A stretch of 64,000 bases of DNA from Epiperipatus broadwayi (GCA_028023455.1 JAQFVV010006274.1:1550001-1614000), one strand, 5' to 3'; positions 11,091 to 25,350 are shown, numbered from the stretch's first letter. The notes: generated from the sequence alone by a model not told the origin. A program made the numbers and translations.

Positions 11091-14000
11091 ATAACAGCTG
11101 CAATGACAAGAAGGTATACATGTATGTATTTGCCAAATCTCAAAGGTTGTTATGGAAATAAATGGAATGAGCGTCACTAAATATGTTGAGCAGCAATATA
11201 TGCAATAAAGTGAAAGGGGGAAATAAATTGGTAATTTTTTAATAATATACTCTGATGTAAAAGAAAAAAAATTTGATAAGATATTAAAATTAAAAATTAT
11301 AATACTAATTGGTCGATCTTTATTTACTCATTTTTACTGTTGCATAAATTATAAATATTGTTATTTGAAATGAATATAATGTACAGAATTTATTTGCAAA
11401 TATATGCATTTTGTTTTAGATGTTAAAATTGATAAATATTAAATATTTACTTGGTTTTCTTTCTGTAGCATATCACTCTTTTAAAAACAAGGAGATATTT
11501 AATAAGTGAGTTGAATTATTATAATTATGGTCTTTCTTTAATTTTTCAAAATGATCAGTCTGGCAAAACTTTGGAGCCAAAAGTTTGGGATTATACCTAT
11601 ATTATTATCATGAGATTACTTTCAACTTGGTAGTAATTTGTAATCTTTAAAATAAATATGCGCCTACCCATAATTTATGTAAAAAGTTATTTTCAAATAT
11701 ATATATGTATAATTTAAAATCATTATATTTATATAAAGTTCTCTTCCTAAACAATAGAACATTGCGATCAAGAAATAACATTTTATTATTATCATATATA
11801 TTTTATTTTATTTTTCTCTTTAACATGTTATTGAAAGTTATATGTTAAGCGATTTAATGAAATTTTTACTTCAAGAAAGGTCATGCACGTTTTATATACT
11901 TTACAAGTTATTGATTGATAGTAAAATATGTATTTCATAGGTGTTCTTTGCAAAATTAGTATATTCTAGTATTATATAATTAATTATTTATGCACACATA
12001 TTCTCTGGTAACCGTTTCAAGCAGAAACGCACATATATTTATAATTGTTGTTTAGGTGTTTATATGCTGTACCTATAAGTATCAATACCTTTTAAGAATG
12101 GTTTTATAATCTGCTAAGACCACACACATAGCCTGTTCATTTTATGAAGGACTATATAAGAAAAACCATCTTGAAAGTATTATTAAGCTCTGGTCACTCT
12201 TCCAAATCTTGTCCTTTCTTTTTTCTTTTTAGACTGTACAATCTGGACTTCTTTAAAAACAACATTGGATTAAAAGCTGTAGGTAAATTTGATGGCTGTA
12301 AATATTTTTCTTTCTATTTGATTTTTTTAATACATAAGTAACAAATATATATTCGTGCATGTACTCTTGTAAACGTCAGTACATATATATTTTCTTTTTA
12401 AAAACAATTTTTTTCAGATTATCGGTAACTAATTATTTTGAGATTTTCATTAAATCAAGAAAATATTAATTGCAATTGGGAAATAACATAAGAGGAATCA
12501 GAAAATTATAATTAGCATATATATTTTTAAGTTTTCTGTGCATACTGTACTTATTTTTATCAAAAATAATTTTAATAGTGATAAAATATGTACAAGTTTT
12601 TTTTTTTTTTTTAATTAGAAGGCTTGTTAGAAAGATGAAATTATTTTTAAATCAACCTAAGGATCTAACTGATAGCTATGGGAGTTATGTTTACTGGAGC
12701 AAGCTGCTTGAAGAAGGAATAGTAGCAGAGGGATGGCATTGTATATAACTGAGTGACAGCCTGGCTTATTTTGCCTCCTTTTTTTTTTTTTTTTTTTCAA
12801 AGATTTTTCTACTGGTATGTTTTTGGTTGTTGAGAGCTACATTTTCTCTTGACAATGTAGAGGCCAGGCCTGCTCCATTGCTTACAGACAATAGCGTCCA
12901 ATCCTGGCCTGAAGCACCAGCTATTCACCAAAGCTGTGTTTGAAAATACTTGGCATGATGGTCTGTTGTTAGTTGCAAACATTCCAAGTGAGATTAGCTG
13001 TTGTGAGAGCTGGGTGTGAAAAACAAACACCCATCACTCCTCCTACCACTCTATTTCAGAAACAATTATTGATCTCTAGGTGGCGCTTATATAAATGCTA
13101 TTTTTTTTTTCTAATTTTTTAAAACTTTAGTTCCTGAAATAAGAAGGCCTAAGATTAATGCATACATATGTTTATGTTTATTAAAAAATATACAGTTTTG
13201 TTTATATTGTTATAGAATAATGGTATAATATATTTTAGTGGAAATAGATAATTTCTAAAAATATAATTTTATATCTGCAAAAATATTTTTCTTGAGTGAT
13301 TTTATTTTATTAGTAAAGGAAGATGCTGCTAACATTTGTTTTTCAATTATATGATTATCATAGCAGTGTTATAATCATGCTGATGATTTTTTGTAATTAA
13401 TGGAAATTCATTCAATAATTTAAATTTGATTTAAAACAGCAATAACTTGAAAGAATTTTTCACATCATTTTTTTTTTATATGCATTCTAATTTTAATAAG
13501 TTTATTACTAAGTGCTTTTTTTGGTAATATTAATAAAACTGAAATTATTATTTGTAAATATTATTGTTATTAAGAAGCTTAGTTTCATACTGGAAATGTA
13601 TGTTATTTTTTTCTTGCAATAAAAACTATAATCCAGTATTAAAGTAGCTTTTGAAAATGGCCAAAAAAAATCTGAGCAATACTGAACTTCATTAGATTTG
13701 TTTTCCAATCAATAAAAGTCAATATTTTGTACTTAAAACATTTATTGCAATCTTATAAACTTACCAGCTTCAGTGGGAATATACTTAAGATTTTTGTTAA
13801 AAAGGTTTGGCTCAAATATAAACTTTATTGATTGGAAGATATATTGACACTCAAAATATAAACAAGCCAATACTACTTAGATTTTTTCATATTTCCATTT
13901 TCTAAAGCTAGAATTAAAACTATGATCTTTATTTGGAAAAAAATTGCACATGTCTCAATTTGCATTAGCTTTTCATCATTATTTTTTTATCTTTGTGTTT

Positions 14001-14273
14001 CATCAAATAACACCTTCAAGTACAAATCAAGTGGCAATACAATAAAATACCTTTCACATATAAGTTATCCAAGAGTATAATGTTGTATTGGCAAGGCAGA
14101 TTTAGTTTATAAATCAAGCCACAGAGAAAGCTTTGGAAATCTCTTAGCAATATTAGAATATTTATACTTGTAAAGATTTTTGAAATGCATTTGATCCAAA
14201 ATATCAATGTAATATAGCATTCATTCTATCACAATTACATTTTTAATTATAAATTTATTTAAACACATATTGA
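11091..14273. other. Non-coding DNA with one GC-richer patch
   Basis: Mostly AT-rich sequence without recognisable genes. About 12655-13090 is clearly less AT-rich, with a poly-T run (12778-12797) in the middle, and reads on the minus strand as a 73-residue open segment (13030-12809) that I do not recognise. It ends near the word AGGTGGCGC at 13079. It may be a short interspersed or other element rather than a gene. The rest is low-complexity DNA with poly-T tracts. Confidence 0.45.
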
Positions 14274-14666
14274 TTACGTAATATTTACTAAGGCTGTAAA
14301 CCTCAAGAATATGTATGTGAGCGAAGGTAGGGACCTCTACAGGTCTTAACCACAAGCTTACGCTTAATTCAACGTACTTTTCATATAAATAGGTGAAGCT
14401 GAAGCAGTTAGATCTAAGAGTGTGAAACTATTCAATACTTTACTGATTAAGTCTATAATTCCTATTACACATTAGTACTTGTGAAATCTTTCGATTTACA
14501 ATGAGTCAATGGAAAGGTCTTATAGTTAGAAAGTAGGTTGAAGTAAAGAAGGGTTTCCCTCTTTTCTTCCAAAACATAAGCTTATAGTTAATACCTGTAG
14601 AGGTCCCTAACTTCACATTTTCATGCACATATTCTTGAGGCTTACAGCCTTAGTAAATATTAATTA
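14274..14666. mobile_element. MITE with about 80-bp inverted ends
   Basis: The left end (about 14274-14360) is matched in inverted orientation by the right end (about 14580-14666). Shared words include ACTAAGGCTGTAA, CTCAAGAATATGT and AGGGACCTCTACAGG. The whole is about 390 bp with no coding capacity, typical of a miniature inverted-repeat transposable element. Superfamily is not clear. Confidence 0.8.
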
Positions 14667-15371
14667 CATTTTTGAAAATCTGAGATATTTAAAAGTATTA
14701 TGAATTTTCACACTCTCACTGAAATTTTTTTGCATATGTATTGGGCAGATAGCTTTGTTTCTTCTTAATCAAGATTACTTGACAGAAAAACTGTTTAAAA
14801 AAAAAAAAAAAAGATATAGATTTTTATTATATGAAGACATTTTTAAATTATTGAATTGGAAAATTGATTTTAATTTTTTTAAGTTATAAGGAAATTTTAA
14901 AATTGACATATTTAATATATTTAAACCCAATAGAATTGCTTCATATTTGGTATACAACTAATTAATATTAAGTTAATTCTATTGACAGTAATCTTTTCAG
15001 TAGGTCACATAGTTTTATAGATATGAAACAGAGGGTGACAATATACTGAAAATATTCAATATTTTCCCCATGTCAAAGTTAAAAATTCTTTTTAGAATTT
15101 TTATTTGGGTAATATAAAGATTTTTTTTCTTTTAATTTAATATTTTTATAATATTTTAAATTTATATTTAATAGATTTAAATTCAAGATAATTTGTTGAA
15201 ATGTTATACATTTTTTAAAAATCTTTATGAAAGTGATATGACACATTAATATTTTTAATCAGTGACTTAGTTTATTTGATATGAAAGAGTGGGAAGAATG
15301 TTTTAAATAATGCTCACAATTTTTTTTGTTGCAATTACAAGCTTCATTTAAAGAATAAGAAGGTTGTTTAT
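14667..15371. other. AT-rich non-coding DNA
   Basis: Poly-A and poly-T tracts (for example 14797-14811) and short AT words only. I see no gene or repeat end. Confidence 0.5.
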
Positions 15372-15812
15372 AATATAGTTTTGTTAAGCTTTTTTTTTTT
15401 TAAAAAAAAATCAAATAAAAAGAAAAAATGTCAACAATTTTAAGCAGAATACTTTACTGTATAAAATTATATACACATACTAAATATGATATAATCATAA
15501 AGAGTATAGATATTAACTTACTGCAGAAATATCTAGTGATATAAATACACACACACTATGTGTGAAATTAATTGTATGAAATTGATTTAAAGTAAAATTA
15601 TATGTATTAAGTGAAGTTTCTCTACAATATAGTTTTGGTAAGCTTTTTTTAAAAAAAGAATAAAAATTTCCCATCAAAGCAAAAATGTCAACACTTTTCA
15701 CTTAAAATAATATTTCATATTTTTAATCACTTATATACACATATGTTATTAGTATTTATACATCCTAAACATGATATATACATGTAGCAAAATTATCTGG
15801 TGAGATATATAT
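15372..15812. repeat. Diverged tandem duplication, period about 254 bp
   Basis: A block starting AATATAGTTTTG at 15372 recurs at 15626. Both run through AAGCTTTTTT, AAAAATGTCAACA and ATATACACAT, and end with a TATCT(A/G)GTGA word. The copies differ at many positions and in spacer length, so the duplication is old. The second copy runs into an AT-rich repeat followed by TTGTAACAGG, which could be the edge of another element. Confidence 0.65.
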
Positions 15813-16865
15813 ATATATTGTAACAGGATAGGGTATTTGGGTGGTGATCCAGGGTGATCAAAATTAAGGTTGTGGAAAATCATCATCCCCAGTTAAACTA
15901 ATTTCAAATAATATTAAAATAAGCAAGATATTAAGTACATAAAGTAATATCAAATAAAAGAGATTTGATGAGAGATATTAAAGTAATATCAATAGTCCAT
16001 CTTGTGACTGGATTTGAAATATGAGTCAATAGTCAATCTGGTGACTGGATTTGAACTGGGTCTACTGTAAACCAGGCCAAATATTTAGCCTTTGCCAGTT
16101 TGGGACATTTATTTAAACACAATTTGGATGCACAACCAGAAAAAACAATAATACTGGGACAATAAAATATGCTGATCATCATCAGTGCTCTGGCCATTTT
16201 GTATCATTAATGTACTGGCCAACTATAAACTTCAATTTCTAAGACTACATTAAAATAAAATGTAGTGCAGGGCTTTGAAAAATATAATCCTTATGACAAA
16301 CCAGGACAGTGTTATACTGGCTGTCCCTTAAGCACTAAAATACATCCCTGTTTAATATATCAGACCATTATGCTCGAATCTAACTCAGTAAACATGAGAT
16401 CTATAACTATTACATTGATCAAGAGATAATGCAAACATTGAATATTCTAAACTTGAAAATTAAGTCATTGGAATAATTCCAACAAAGAAATACAAGTTTA
16501 TTAACCACAATATTAAAAAAATATCGTTAGAATAATGCACATATTAATTAAGCCTTCTGATTTTGATTAACATATAATAAAAAAATTATCATATTGTAAT
16601 TTACATATATGTGATTTATAAAATTCAAGTTATTACATTACTTTACATATATGTTTCAATAGATTTATTTAAAACCATTTAATACTAAAAAAATGATTAA
16701 CATTTACATATAAGTATTTGACAAGCATTGATATATATGCACACATGTATGCATGTGTAATTTCTGAACATATTAGACTTGTTACAAAATAAACATGTAG
16801 AGTTGTCACTTTCAAATTGTCAAAATAATAAATGATATCAATTTTTATAGTATGTAATAACATTC
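15813..16865. other. Non-coding DNA, moderately complex
   Basis: Begins at a TTGTAACAGG word that resembles the ends of LTR-like sequences in this window. A short direct duplication sits at about 15991-16055: a GGTGACTGGATTTGAA-like word occurs twice, with one base changed in the first copy. No coding segment is recognised. Confidence 0.4.
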
Positions 16866-17945
16866 AATGGGAATACATCGTCCGATCATCCACATCGCTC
16901 GATGGTGCTGTTTCTATGCAAAAGCACAGAAATATGCTGTTTACAAGGCCGTTCATAGATCTTACAGCCTTGTAAACTATTCAAACACTTAGATGTTGAT
17001 GAAATTAATACTTCCCCAACATCACTAGCATGTGAACATTATCAGTGACATGTTGTCACATTTTATATAGATGTTAGTAATGAATAGTTAACAGCGTATC
17101 ATATGAAAGTGTGTGTATTTGTAATCAGAAAAAGTGTAACATTATGCAGTTAACATTTTTTCCTTTTAAATGGAGTGTAATTTTAATGAGTACAAATTGT
17201 AAGTATTTCGAAAATGTCCCTAATTTCCTTGTTAGGTGGTACAATTTAATAAATGACAAGTGTAAGTTGCGATTCGGGAAAGTTCACGTGAAAATCACGC
17301 AATTTGTGAGATAAACAAAGTGAAATAAATGGTAGAAGAACATTCGGCGGGGTTCAAGTTCTTTGATTTACCTGCTACAGAAGCAGACACAGTGGCTTTC
17401 CTTCAGAAGAATAATATTTTTCTCACATAAAAGAACTGTGTTTGTGGTGGTGTTATGAAATTATGACAATGTAAAATTTCAGAAATGGAATGTGAATCAC
17501 ATCATTGCCGTCGAAACGTGTAAATCCAAAAAAAATACCAAATATTCTATGTATTTGTTTATGAATAAAAGTTAATATTTTTGAACCCCCGGTAAATAAA
17601 ACAAAAATAAATGTTTTTAAAAAATTTTGAATTTTTTAAAAAGAAAAAAAGACAGAATGTTTTTTTTTTTTTTAAAAAAAAAAAAAAAGATGGTATGTTT
17701 TAAAAAATAAAATAAGACTGAAGGTTTTAAAACCAAAACTTATATATATTTGTTTTTTAAAAATTTTAATAAACCCATTATCAAAAAAAAAAAAAATCCA
17801 TACAATATATATATATAAAACACATTAAAAAAAAAAACCTTAAAGAAATATATTTTTAAAAAGCCCGGTAACGTTATATTTATTTGTTTTTCAATAGCAA
17901 CATTGCCATCGAGCAGTGTGGATGATCGAATGATATATTACCCAT
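16866..17945. mobile_element. Merlin-like DNA transposon relic (copy A)
   Basis: About 49 bp at the left end (from 16866) match the right end (to 17945) in inverted orientation; both contain CGATCATCCACA and GCTCGATGG. Inside, at 17350-17520 on the plus strand, is a zinc-ribbon-like segment of an IS1595/Merlin-type transposase, followed by low-complexity A/T DNA. At about 1.1 kb it lacks a catalytic domain and is a non-autonomous or decayed derivative. I could not find a clean target duplication. Confidence 0.7.
17350..17520 (+). pseudogene. Merlin-type transposase N-terminal fragment
   Basis: Read with two in-frame stops, this segment gives FDLPATEADTVAFLQKNN, then a CVCGGVMKL block, then MECESHHCRRNV. 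In IS1595/ISXO2-type transposases the N-terminus has an FLQ-x-(6-8) block, two short Cys motifs and a W/M-x-C...CRR motif that form a zinc ribbon for DNA binding. The order and spacing match. The same FLQ block occurs in the relic at 62575-62877. The catalytic part is missing. Confidence 0.6.
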
Positions 17946-18551
17946 TTAACATACATGTTTGTGCATATTGAATTGCAGGCACATGCTAACATCTATAAAA
18001 TATATTTCATTTTTATCAAAATAAAATTATTAATTTTACAATATATAATTAATTTTTGATTTGACATATATGTTGTGCGCATAGGAATATTTGTGCACAT
18101 TGATGTTTATATTATATATTTTAACTTGTTACAATAATGAAACTATAAAAAAAATGTGAATCATTTTATTTAATTCTTTGATGATCTATAATAAAAGTTT
18201 CTTTTTCAATAAACATCTTTAATAATATTCCTTCAACAAATGATTATTTTAAAATCATATTGTTCTATATATGTCTCACAATCAGAGGTTGTTTCTCTAA
18301 AAGATTTTAAATGTTAATTCAGACTCTTAGATTTTTTTAATCCAAGCAGAATTATTTATTTGTTTTAAGTTGTATTACTATCGCAGGTTGCCATTAATCA
18401 TAATGTCTTTAAATTTTAAAATATAGGTTTAAAAAATGTGACTCAAACAAATTATTCATTTGTTTTACTTTAAGTTATTAAGTTATAAATTTAAAAATCA
18501 TTTTAAGAATTTTTAACAAACTCACCAGCTATATATGTATATTTATCTTTG
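17946..18551. other. AT-rich non-coding DNA
   Basis: No recognisable gene or repeat structure. Confidence 0.5.
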
Positions 18552-18869
18552 CTACTCTGCATATAGATACATCAGCATACATATATCAATTTCTCCATCA
18601 AGCTGATGGACTTTGGGCAAACTGGTAGACTGATTTGTCATAATGATAGAGGTATCATTCAGGTAAATTGTTGGCCTTGATTGGTTCCCTTCTGTCCAGA
18701 ATTGGCATACGTCAAGCAAGCTGTCTACTAGAACACATTTAAGCAGGTTAGACTCTTTAGAAGTTGATTCAGACTTTATGTGAATCAACTCCAGCATAGT
18801 GAAACCAGTAGACTTCTGCTTCTGTCCTTGTCTTTCTTGCATTATTCCATGATCATCCCACAGAAACAA
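18552..18869 (-). CDS. Unrecognised minus-strand ORF or exon candidate
   Basis: A 105-residue open segment with less AT-biased codons than its surroundings and balanced, globular-looking composition (for example DSLLDVCQFW and TIYLNDTSIIM). I do not recognise a family. Upstream on the minus strand (18870-18890) several CAG words follow a moderately T-rich tract, so splice acceptors are possible there; the Met shown may not be a true start. It could be a host exon or a fragment of an unidentified transposable element. No signal peptide, membrane segment or zinc motif is evident. Confidence 0.3.
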   Translation of the reverse strand: MFLWDDHGIMQERQGQKQKSTGFTMLELIHIKSESTSKESNLLKCVLVDSLLDVCQFWTEGNQSRPTIYLNDTSIIMTNQSTSLPKVHQLDGEIDICMLMYLYAE

Positions 18870-19612
18870 CTGCTACTCTGGCAAACTAAAATCAACTGCT
18901 GCAAATTTCAACAAGCTGCAACAAATTATTATAACCAACTTTGCAGCTAGCTATTAACCAACTGCTACTCAAAAATATTAAAACCAAACTTTTCTGGCCG
19001 GTTAATTGCTGCCAACTCTCTTTTCAGTAACTACTATCCAAACTAAAATAATCTATCCAATTCTTTTATAGTCTTGGATTGGTGTGATAAAAACACATTT
19101 AATTAAAAACAGTGTTTTTTCCTTATCTTTTCAAAAAAATCACTAATCCTTTCAAAAACAACTTTGAAATTTTACCAAAGATGTAATCTACATGTTTACT
19201 TAGATAGAGAATTGTATAAAAGCATTAATTAAAAGATTTCAAAAATAATATACATTTTTTACAATTATCAGTTTGACCTGCTTGTTTTTGAATTTCAAAA
19301 TCAGAATTCAATAAAAATATTATTTAGACCCTTTTAACTATTTATTTCATAATGATATTTTATTTCATATCCAGAGTTATTTAATACTTTACAGCCATTA
19401 TCATTCCCAGAGAATGTAGAAAAATATCCACAAAAATCTATGTGCGTGTTTATTTCTACTTTTCCTTTACTTTATATATATATGCACACACATAACTAGG
19501 TTGCTGTGTGCCATGTAACCCAACCGGATACAACATATACATCACCTATAAATAACCAGTTAATTAAAGTACAATATAGTTTTACATTTTTATTTAATTT
19601 GATAATAATAAT
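18870..19612. other. Non-coding DNA
   Basis: Contains repeated AACTGCTACT- and CAACTGCT-like words at 18867-18975, otherwise AT-rich with no recognised feature. Confidence 0.4.
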
Positions 19613-19922
19613 AAAGATAAAAATTGTTTAATATTAAATGCGTTCATTGACTGTATACTAAAAAGAAACTAAAAAAAAATTTCTTCAACCCCAATTGTGG
19701 TTTTTAGATTTAACTTGAAATAAAAGCAGAAGGGGGGAGCAGAAAATAATTAAGTCAATCCCTATTTTTTATAATATGAGATTCATTTATTTCTGGACCC
19801 CCCCCCGCCCATTTTTATTTCAAGTTAAATATAAAAATCCCAGTTGTGGTTAAAGAAACATTTTATTTTTTTTCAGTGCACAGTTAATAAAAGCATTTAG
19901 TATAAAAAAGTTTTATCTCTAT
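19613..19922. mobile_element. Long palindrome, MITE-like
   Basis: The left arm (about 19613-19735) and right arm (about 19795-19922) are inverted copies of roughly 120 bp with a loop of about 60 bp. Shared words include TTTAACTTGAAATAAAA and TCTTYAACC. The arm junctions have a GGGGGG tract (left) and a CCCCCCCCCC-type tract (right), unusual in this AT-rich DNA. Such a palindrome would form a strong hairpin. No coding capacity. Confidence 0.75.
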
Positions 19923-22900
19923 TTTTATTAATGTAAAGGGAGATTTAGTGGACTGCACAATGATTTGTAAAATGTTGAATGTCTTTAAAGTTAACATTTG
20001 TCTTTTTAATTGATATTTTTATGGATTTAAGAGATTCATAGTAATTGAGAAATTCTGAGTTATTGGTTAATCATTATATTAATCTTATTTTTAGATGTAC
20101 ACATTGGTGACCTTAAAAATAGGGGTCTTTAACCAATGAATACTGAAGTTATTAACTAGCTAAGTAAATTATTTGTTCATTGTCATAATAGATCCAGTTA
20201 TTATTGAAAATTTTATAATTAGAATTTTAGTAACCTCCAAACATTTAATATCAATAATTGTAATGTCATTCACATGTTATAATCAGATTTCCTCATTCCT
20301 AAGAATGGTATAATTATATCTAGAATGGTAAAAGTTGATTCAGGTAAAGAAAGATACATATTTAGCACAAACAAAAAGAGTTAGGCAAGGACTTTCTACT
20401 ATGCATTTTACTTGAAAATCAGTACAATCTTCCAAAATTTCTGATAGCAACAAAACTCTTATTAAAATGATTATGAATATGTGCCATTTGAAGATTGTTA
20501 AGAATTAGATGAAAAAATCTAAGAAAGAAATATTTGAATACACATGTACTCAAATGATTACTTGAAAATTATCTTTAGCATATCTAATTATTTCATAGAT
20601 AATGAGAAGTATTTGTTATGAATGTATGCAATGTATTGCATAATATAACAGATAGAAGTTTTATCTCTTTAAAAGTGAGTGTAGCTTATATAACAAAATT
20701 TTGCTAGGCTTTTACTATGTATACCTTCATTTGTTATTGCTTTTAAGATCTTATTCATTTAACTAAGATATAATTATTATTTTTGATTTCTATGAAAATT
20801 ATTTTTTTGCATGAAATTATTAAAATATTCTTGTGAAAGACTAATTTATAACTATTAAATGTAGTATCAATATATATTTTGGTAATTTGTAGTGAATACT
20901 TACAATGTTTCCAATTGCATTTTTAGGGGCATCCAAGTATTTGTTTACATGTTTTTCTCAAAATTATTTTACGGAACATTTGTTAAGTTTAAAAAATATT
21001 AATAAACTGATTATAAATTCTATTCACAACATTTAATTAATTCTTTATATATATATATATATTCTAACCCAATATAAATTAATTGAAAATTTATATTATT
21101 ATTTCTAACCCACTAACTATAATTAATTAGTTTATCCGCACTTGTGACACTAATTTTTCTGGTTGTTGTTAAGGCAACCAAAATAAAAGCAACATATCTA
21201 TTAATTTTCCAATATGATCTAAAATACTTTTCATATAATACAATTGTATTAATACAATTCTCTTAAGCTATGCCACGATTGTAATAATAACAATAATTGA
21301 TCACTTATTAATTTAAAGAATAATTATAATAATATTAATCTCAGGGTTCTTTGTTTCATGTAAGGAAATGCTCGGCAGTAGTGTGTTGTCGCATATGACT
21401 GGCATTCTGGTCGGCTATAGGAAACATTTATTTTACTTAATTCAATGTGTCTTCATCTCTCATATCTACTGCTATATTACTTAAAGAGATGATAATTCTA
21501 TTCAATAATGACGTATAATTTTGAATAACACAGCCTTTTTTTTTTTTTTAGAATCTCAGTCAGAATAATAAAAAGACAAGGGTGCTTTTTGTGTCCTTCC
21601 ATCATCCATGACAACACAATAATATAACTAAGATTTATTACTTAGACAATTTAACTAAATGGGAATGGATGTTTAGTCTTAAGTTTTCAACTCCATAAAT
21701 AATTATCATTAAACTAAAATATAATGACATATTCCGATCTGCTTAACTTTATTTATCTGGTATATTAAGTTTTTAAGAATTTGAAATGATTTCGGACTCA
21801 AGAAAAGGTTTTGCAAATATTGTGCAAATACACTTATATTTAGCATACAAAAAAAATGAATCTACAACAAATATTGACAAGACTATAATTTATTATTATC
21901 ACAAAAATATATATATATATATGCCAATTTATTAAATAATCCCATATTAATACAAAAAAAAATATAACTAACATTAATCTGTCTATTCTTTTGGTTATGG
22001 ATTAAAATTACAACTTCACCTGTTTGCAATCATGCAAATTGACTACTAAAAAGTACATATCATTACCAATACATTAATTTATAAGTTTGGTAAACTTTGT
22101 ATAAGCTTTTACTTAAAGTTGTTAACTAACTATTTTTGTTTTTAAATGATTAATATGATCATATGCAATACGCAAAATACTAAATTTATTTCTAATACAT
22201 GGAATTCAGTTATGGGTTTGTTTTTTTTTTAATTGGATAACCTATTCTAATTACGGGCCAGTTATCAGAAGTCACACTTACCATCTTACATTTAATTTAA
22301 TGCTAACTTAAGTTATGATACAAATTTTATTCATACGTATACTTTTGAAATATGAGTATTATTTAATTAATAACCAGAATTAAATATTGCATTTGAATAT
22401 TCCTTCAGTAAATAAGCGTTTTTAAATTACGCAATTTTAATTACTTTCTCCATTGACTTACTTGTCAAATACTAGCAATATTTAGCAGCACAATACAGAT
22501 ATCGACCCTAGTTACTAACGCACTATTTATACTAAAGTGGATCTTGAGGAACTAACACCTCCAATATAACCTTTATCTTGCCCGAACTTTCAAAATTAAG
22601 CACAATAATCAACACCTTCCATGGTGGAGCTATCTTTATTTTCACATGAGGAATATGGAATAACCACGAAGGTTTGTAAAGTAATCTACTACATTAAAAT
22701 ATTTTGGTGGTTTCTTGCCTCTTACTTGGGCATACAACGAACACACACCAAATACAATCCTCTACTGGGATTTAAACGAATGAAGCATACTAAATGCTAG
22801 ATAAATTCTTGATCGTCCTATCTATGAGAATCGATCACTTGGGCTATAAACATACCCGAACATTATATTTAAAATCTTCCTCTCATGGAAAACAAAGCTT

Positions 22901-25286
22901 TTGGGGAGATCATTTTTCATCCCACAAAATAAATACATTATAATTATTACCTATGCGAATATTAAGCATATACCAATGCTATATCTGGGCAGGATAAGTA
23001 AATACACTGATCATAATAAACTTATGTTACCGGGTATACTTTGATCAACATCTGAAATCAATGGACATCATAGAATAAAAGGTATAATAATTTTAATTTT
23101 AATAAAGGAACATTCAAAAATAGTTGGTAGCATACTATCTTAAACCAAATAAAGTGGATGTGTTAATTAAGAATAATTAGGAATAAATTCCTCAATTAAT
23201 ACAGTATAAATTCGTTTCAACCTTAACAAGAAATATTTTGTTATAGCATTTTTTTTTTTTTAGTTCTGATAATTTTCAATATTTATTTTACCCATTAAAT
23301 ATCTAAATATTTTTCTTTTACGCATCTAACATACAAAGTTTATATCTATAATTGCATGTAATAATTAAAACATATTTTATAGATTTTTTTTTTTTCGCGT
23401 TAAATATAAACTTAACCCAGAATAATTATATTAAGACATACCTTTGTCATTACAAGGTTATTAAAATGTTACTTGACCATACAGACTTTAACCTATGTTG
23501 ATATAACAAAAAAAAAAAAACATATAATTTTACAAATTAGTTTAAAAAAATCATTAATTAACAAATGCCTATTATCTCATTGGAAAAATGTTTTTCTGTG
23601 AGCAATTTGTCCAGGTGAAGAGCTTTATCCAGTCGTATTTTACGAAGCATTTTTAAAAACAATAAACGCATTTTATTTATCTTTTTTCCTTAATGAAAAG
23701 TTTTCTTTTATTTCGTGCTTCTAATAAATTAGGTAAAGAAAAATATAGCAGAACTGAAGATTAATTCTCACTTGAATTAAACTACTACAATTTTGGGATC
23801 CAAGAAAAAAATATACATATTCTAACATAACGAACAGTTGACGATAGATGATAAACATACACAATATTTTTTTTTTCTTTTATTGATGATACGTATACTT
23901 ATTAGCTAGCTTACTTATGGACGAAAATGCGCAATTTTCCGAGAGATTATTATGATAATAACTGCAGTCAATTTACGTGTACAGGAAGTTTTAATAATTC
24001 CAACTGATGTATAATATAATATATCATTTAATTTTATGATTAAGTCACTAAGATATTTGGTTTTTGTTCATACTCTAGGAATTATAATTTCTAACAGTAA
24101 CTTCTCCGTACGTATATAATTTTTTTTTTACATTTACTTCAAGAAAGTCTTTCATTTTTTTTTCTTTTTTTTAAAAAAAATATACAAGTGTATAGTTTAA
24201 TATTATGATGATTATTATTATTTTTAGACAATTCTTGATGAATAAAAACATTTTTAACGTATGTAATTGCATTATTTGTAAAGGCAGACGAGATATTCAG
24301 AAAGAGCGCCAAAATGTTTCTAGTTGATTTTCCTTGGTTTCAAAATATTTCTTTCAATTATTATTATTTTTTTTTTTATACCAAGAAAATATCAATAAAT
24401 GACGTAAAGTTAATAAATAATTAATTCCTACTTGGAAATCACTTCTTTTCCTTAATTTAGACATAATAAAATTTTTCGCAATTCCTTTAGTTAATTCTGT
24501 CATTTTTAAACTTTAGCACGAGACAATAAATTTTTAAGTATAAAAGGTCTTTAAATAGGTAGATGGCAAAGAAAATCAGGATATCTTATCAAAAGATTTT
24601 AGCTACACATTATATTATTAAAATTTTACTTTGATTACATTTATTTCTGCAAAATAAAATGAAAAAATTGAGTTACCAAATTTCAGCACTGTTCCTTCCT
24701 TAAAAACTAAAAGCAGACTATATTTTTCTTTTTTTTTTTTTTTACTTTAGCGACTTCTTCCAGAAAAATAATCATTTGATTATAACATAAACAAAAGAAA
24801 GGAAAAACCTATTACAATCATATAGTTTTAGTATTATTTACCTGGATTACAAAGTAATTTGACAATATAAAAAAAATAAATACATTAAATTAACAATCAG
24901 TGATGTATAATTCTTTAAACATTATATATATATTTTTTTTTTCACAAAAAAAAAAAAATTACCAGAAGTTATTGTGCTTTATGATAAGACACTCATCCAC
25001 TCTCCCCTCTACCCATCCAAAATCAATTACTGTTTAGCTTTTATACCATATTAATTTGCTCTAATTATTAATATCTCAATTAAATTATTCATGTTCTCTC
25101 TTTAAAAATGACATTGAGTTATTAAATCTATTAGTTATTCACCCAAAACATGCCAAAGTGAGTGAATAGCATACTTTATTAATCAATTATTACTATTGTT
25201 ATTTTATCTTTTTATTTCTTTAAAGAATAGCATTGTTTTCCTGCAGAAATAATGCCAAGTAAACCAAGTGTCAATAACACTAGGTT

Positions 25287-25289
<3 letters not shown>
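19923..25289. other. Non-coding DNA, mostly AT-rich
   Basis: More than 5 kb without a recognisable gene. A GC-containing but non-coding patch lies at about 22490-22960. A block at about 20978-21035 (TTGTTAAGTTTAAAAAATAT onward) recurs at 25366-25465, so it is a dispersed repeat. Many poly-T tracts interrupt the region (21537-21550, 23249-23261, 24150-24180, 24729-24745). I see no promoter, tRNA or exon I could defend. Confidence 0.5.

Positions 25290-25350
<61 letters not shown>
25290..25350. repeat. (AT)n microsatellite
   Basis: About 60 bp of uninterrupted alternating T and A. Confidence 0.98.
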
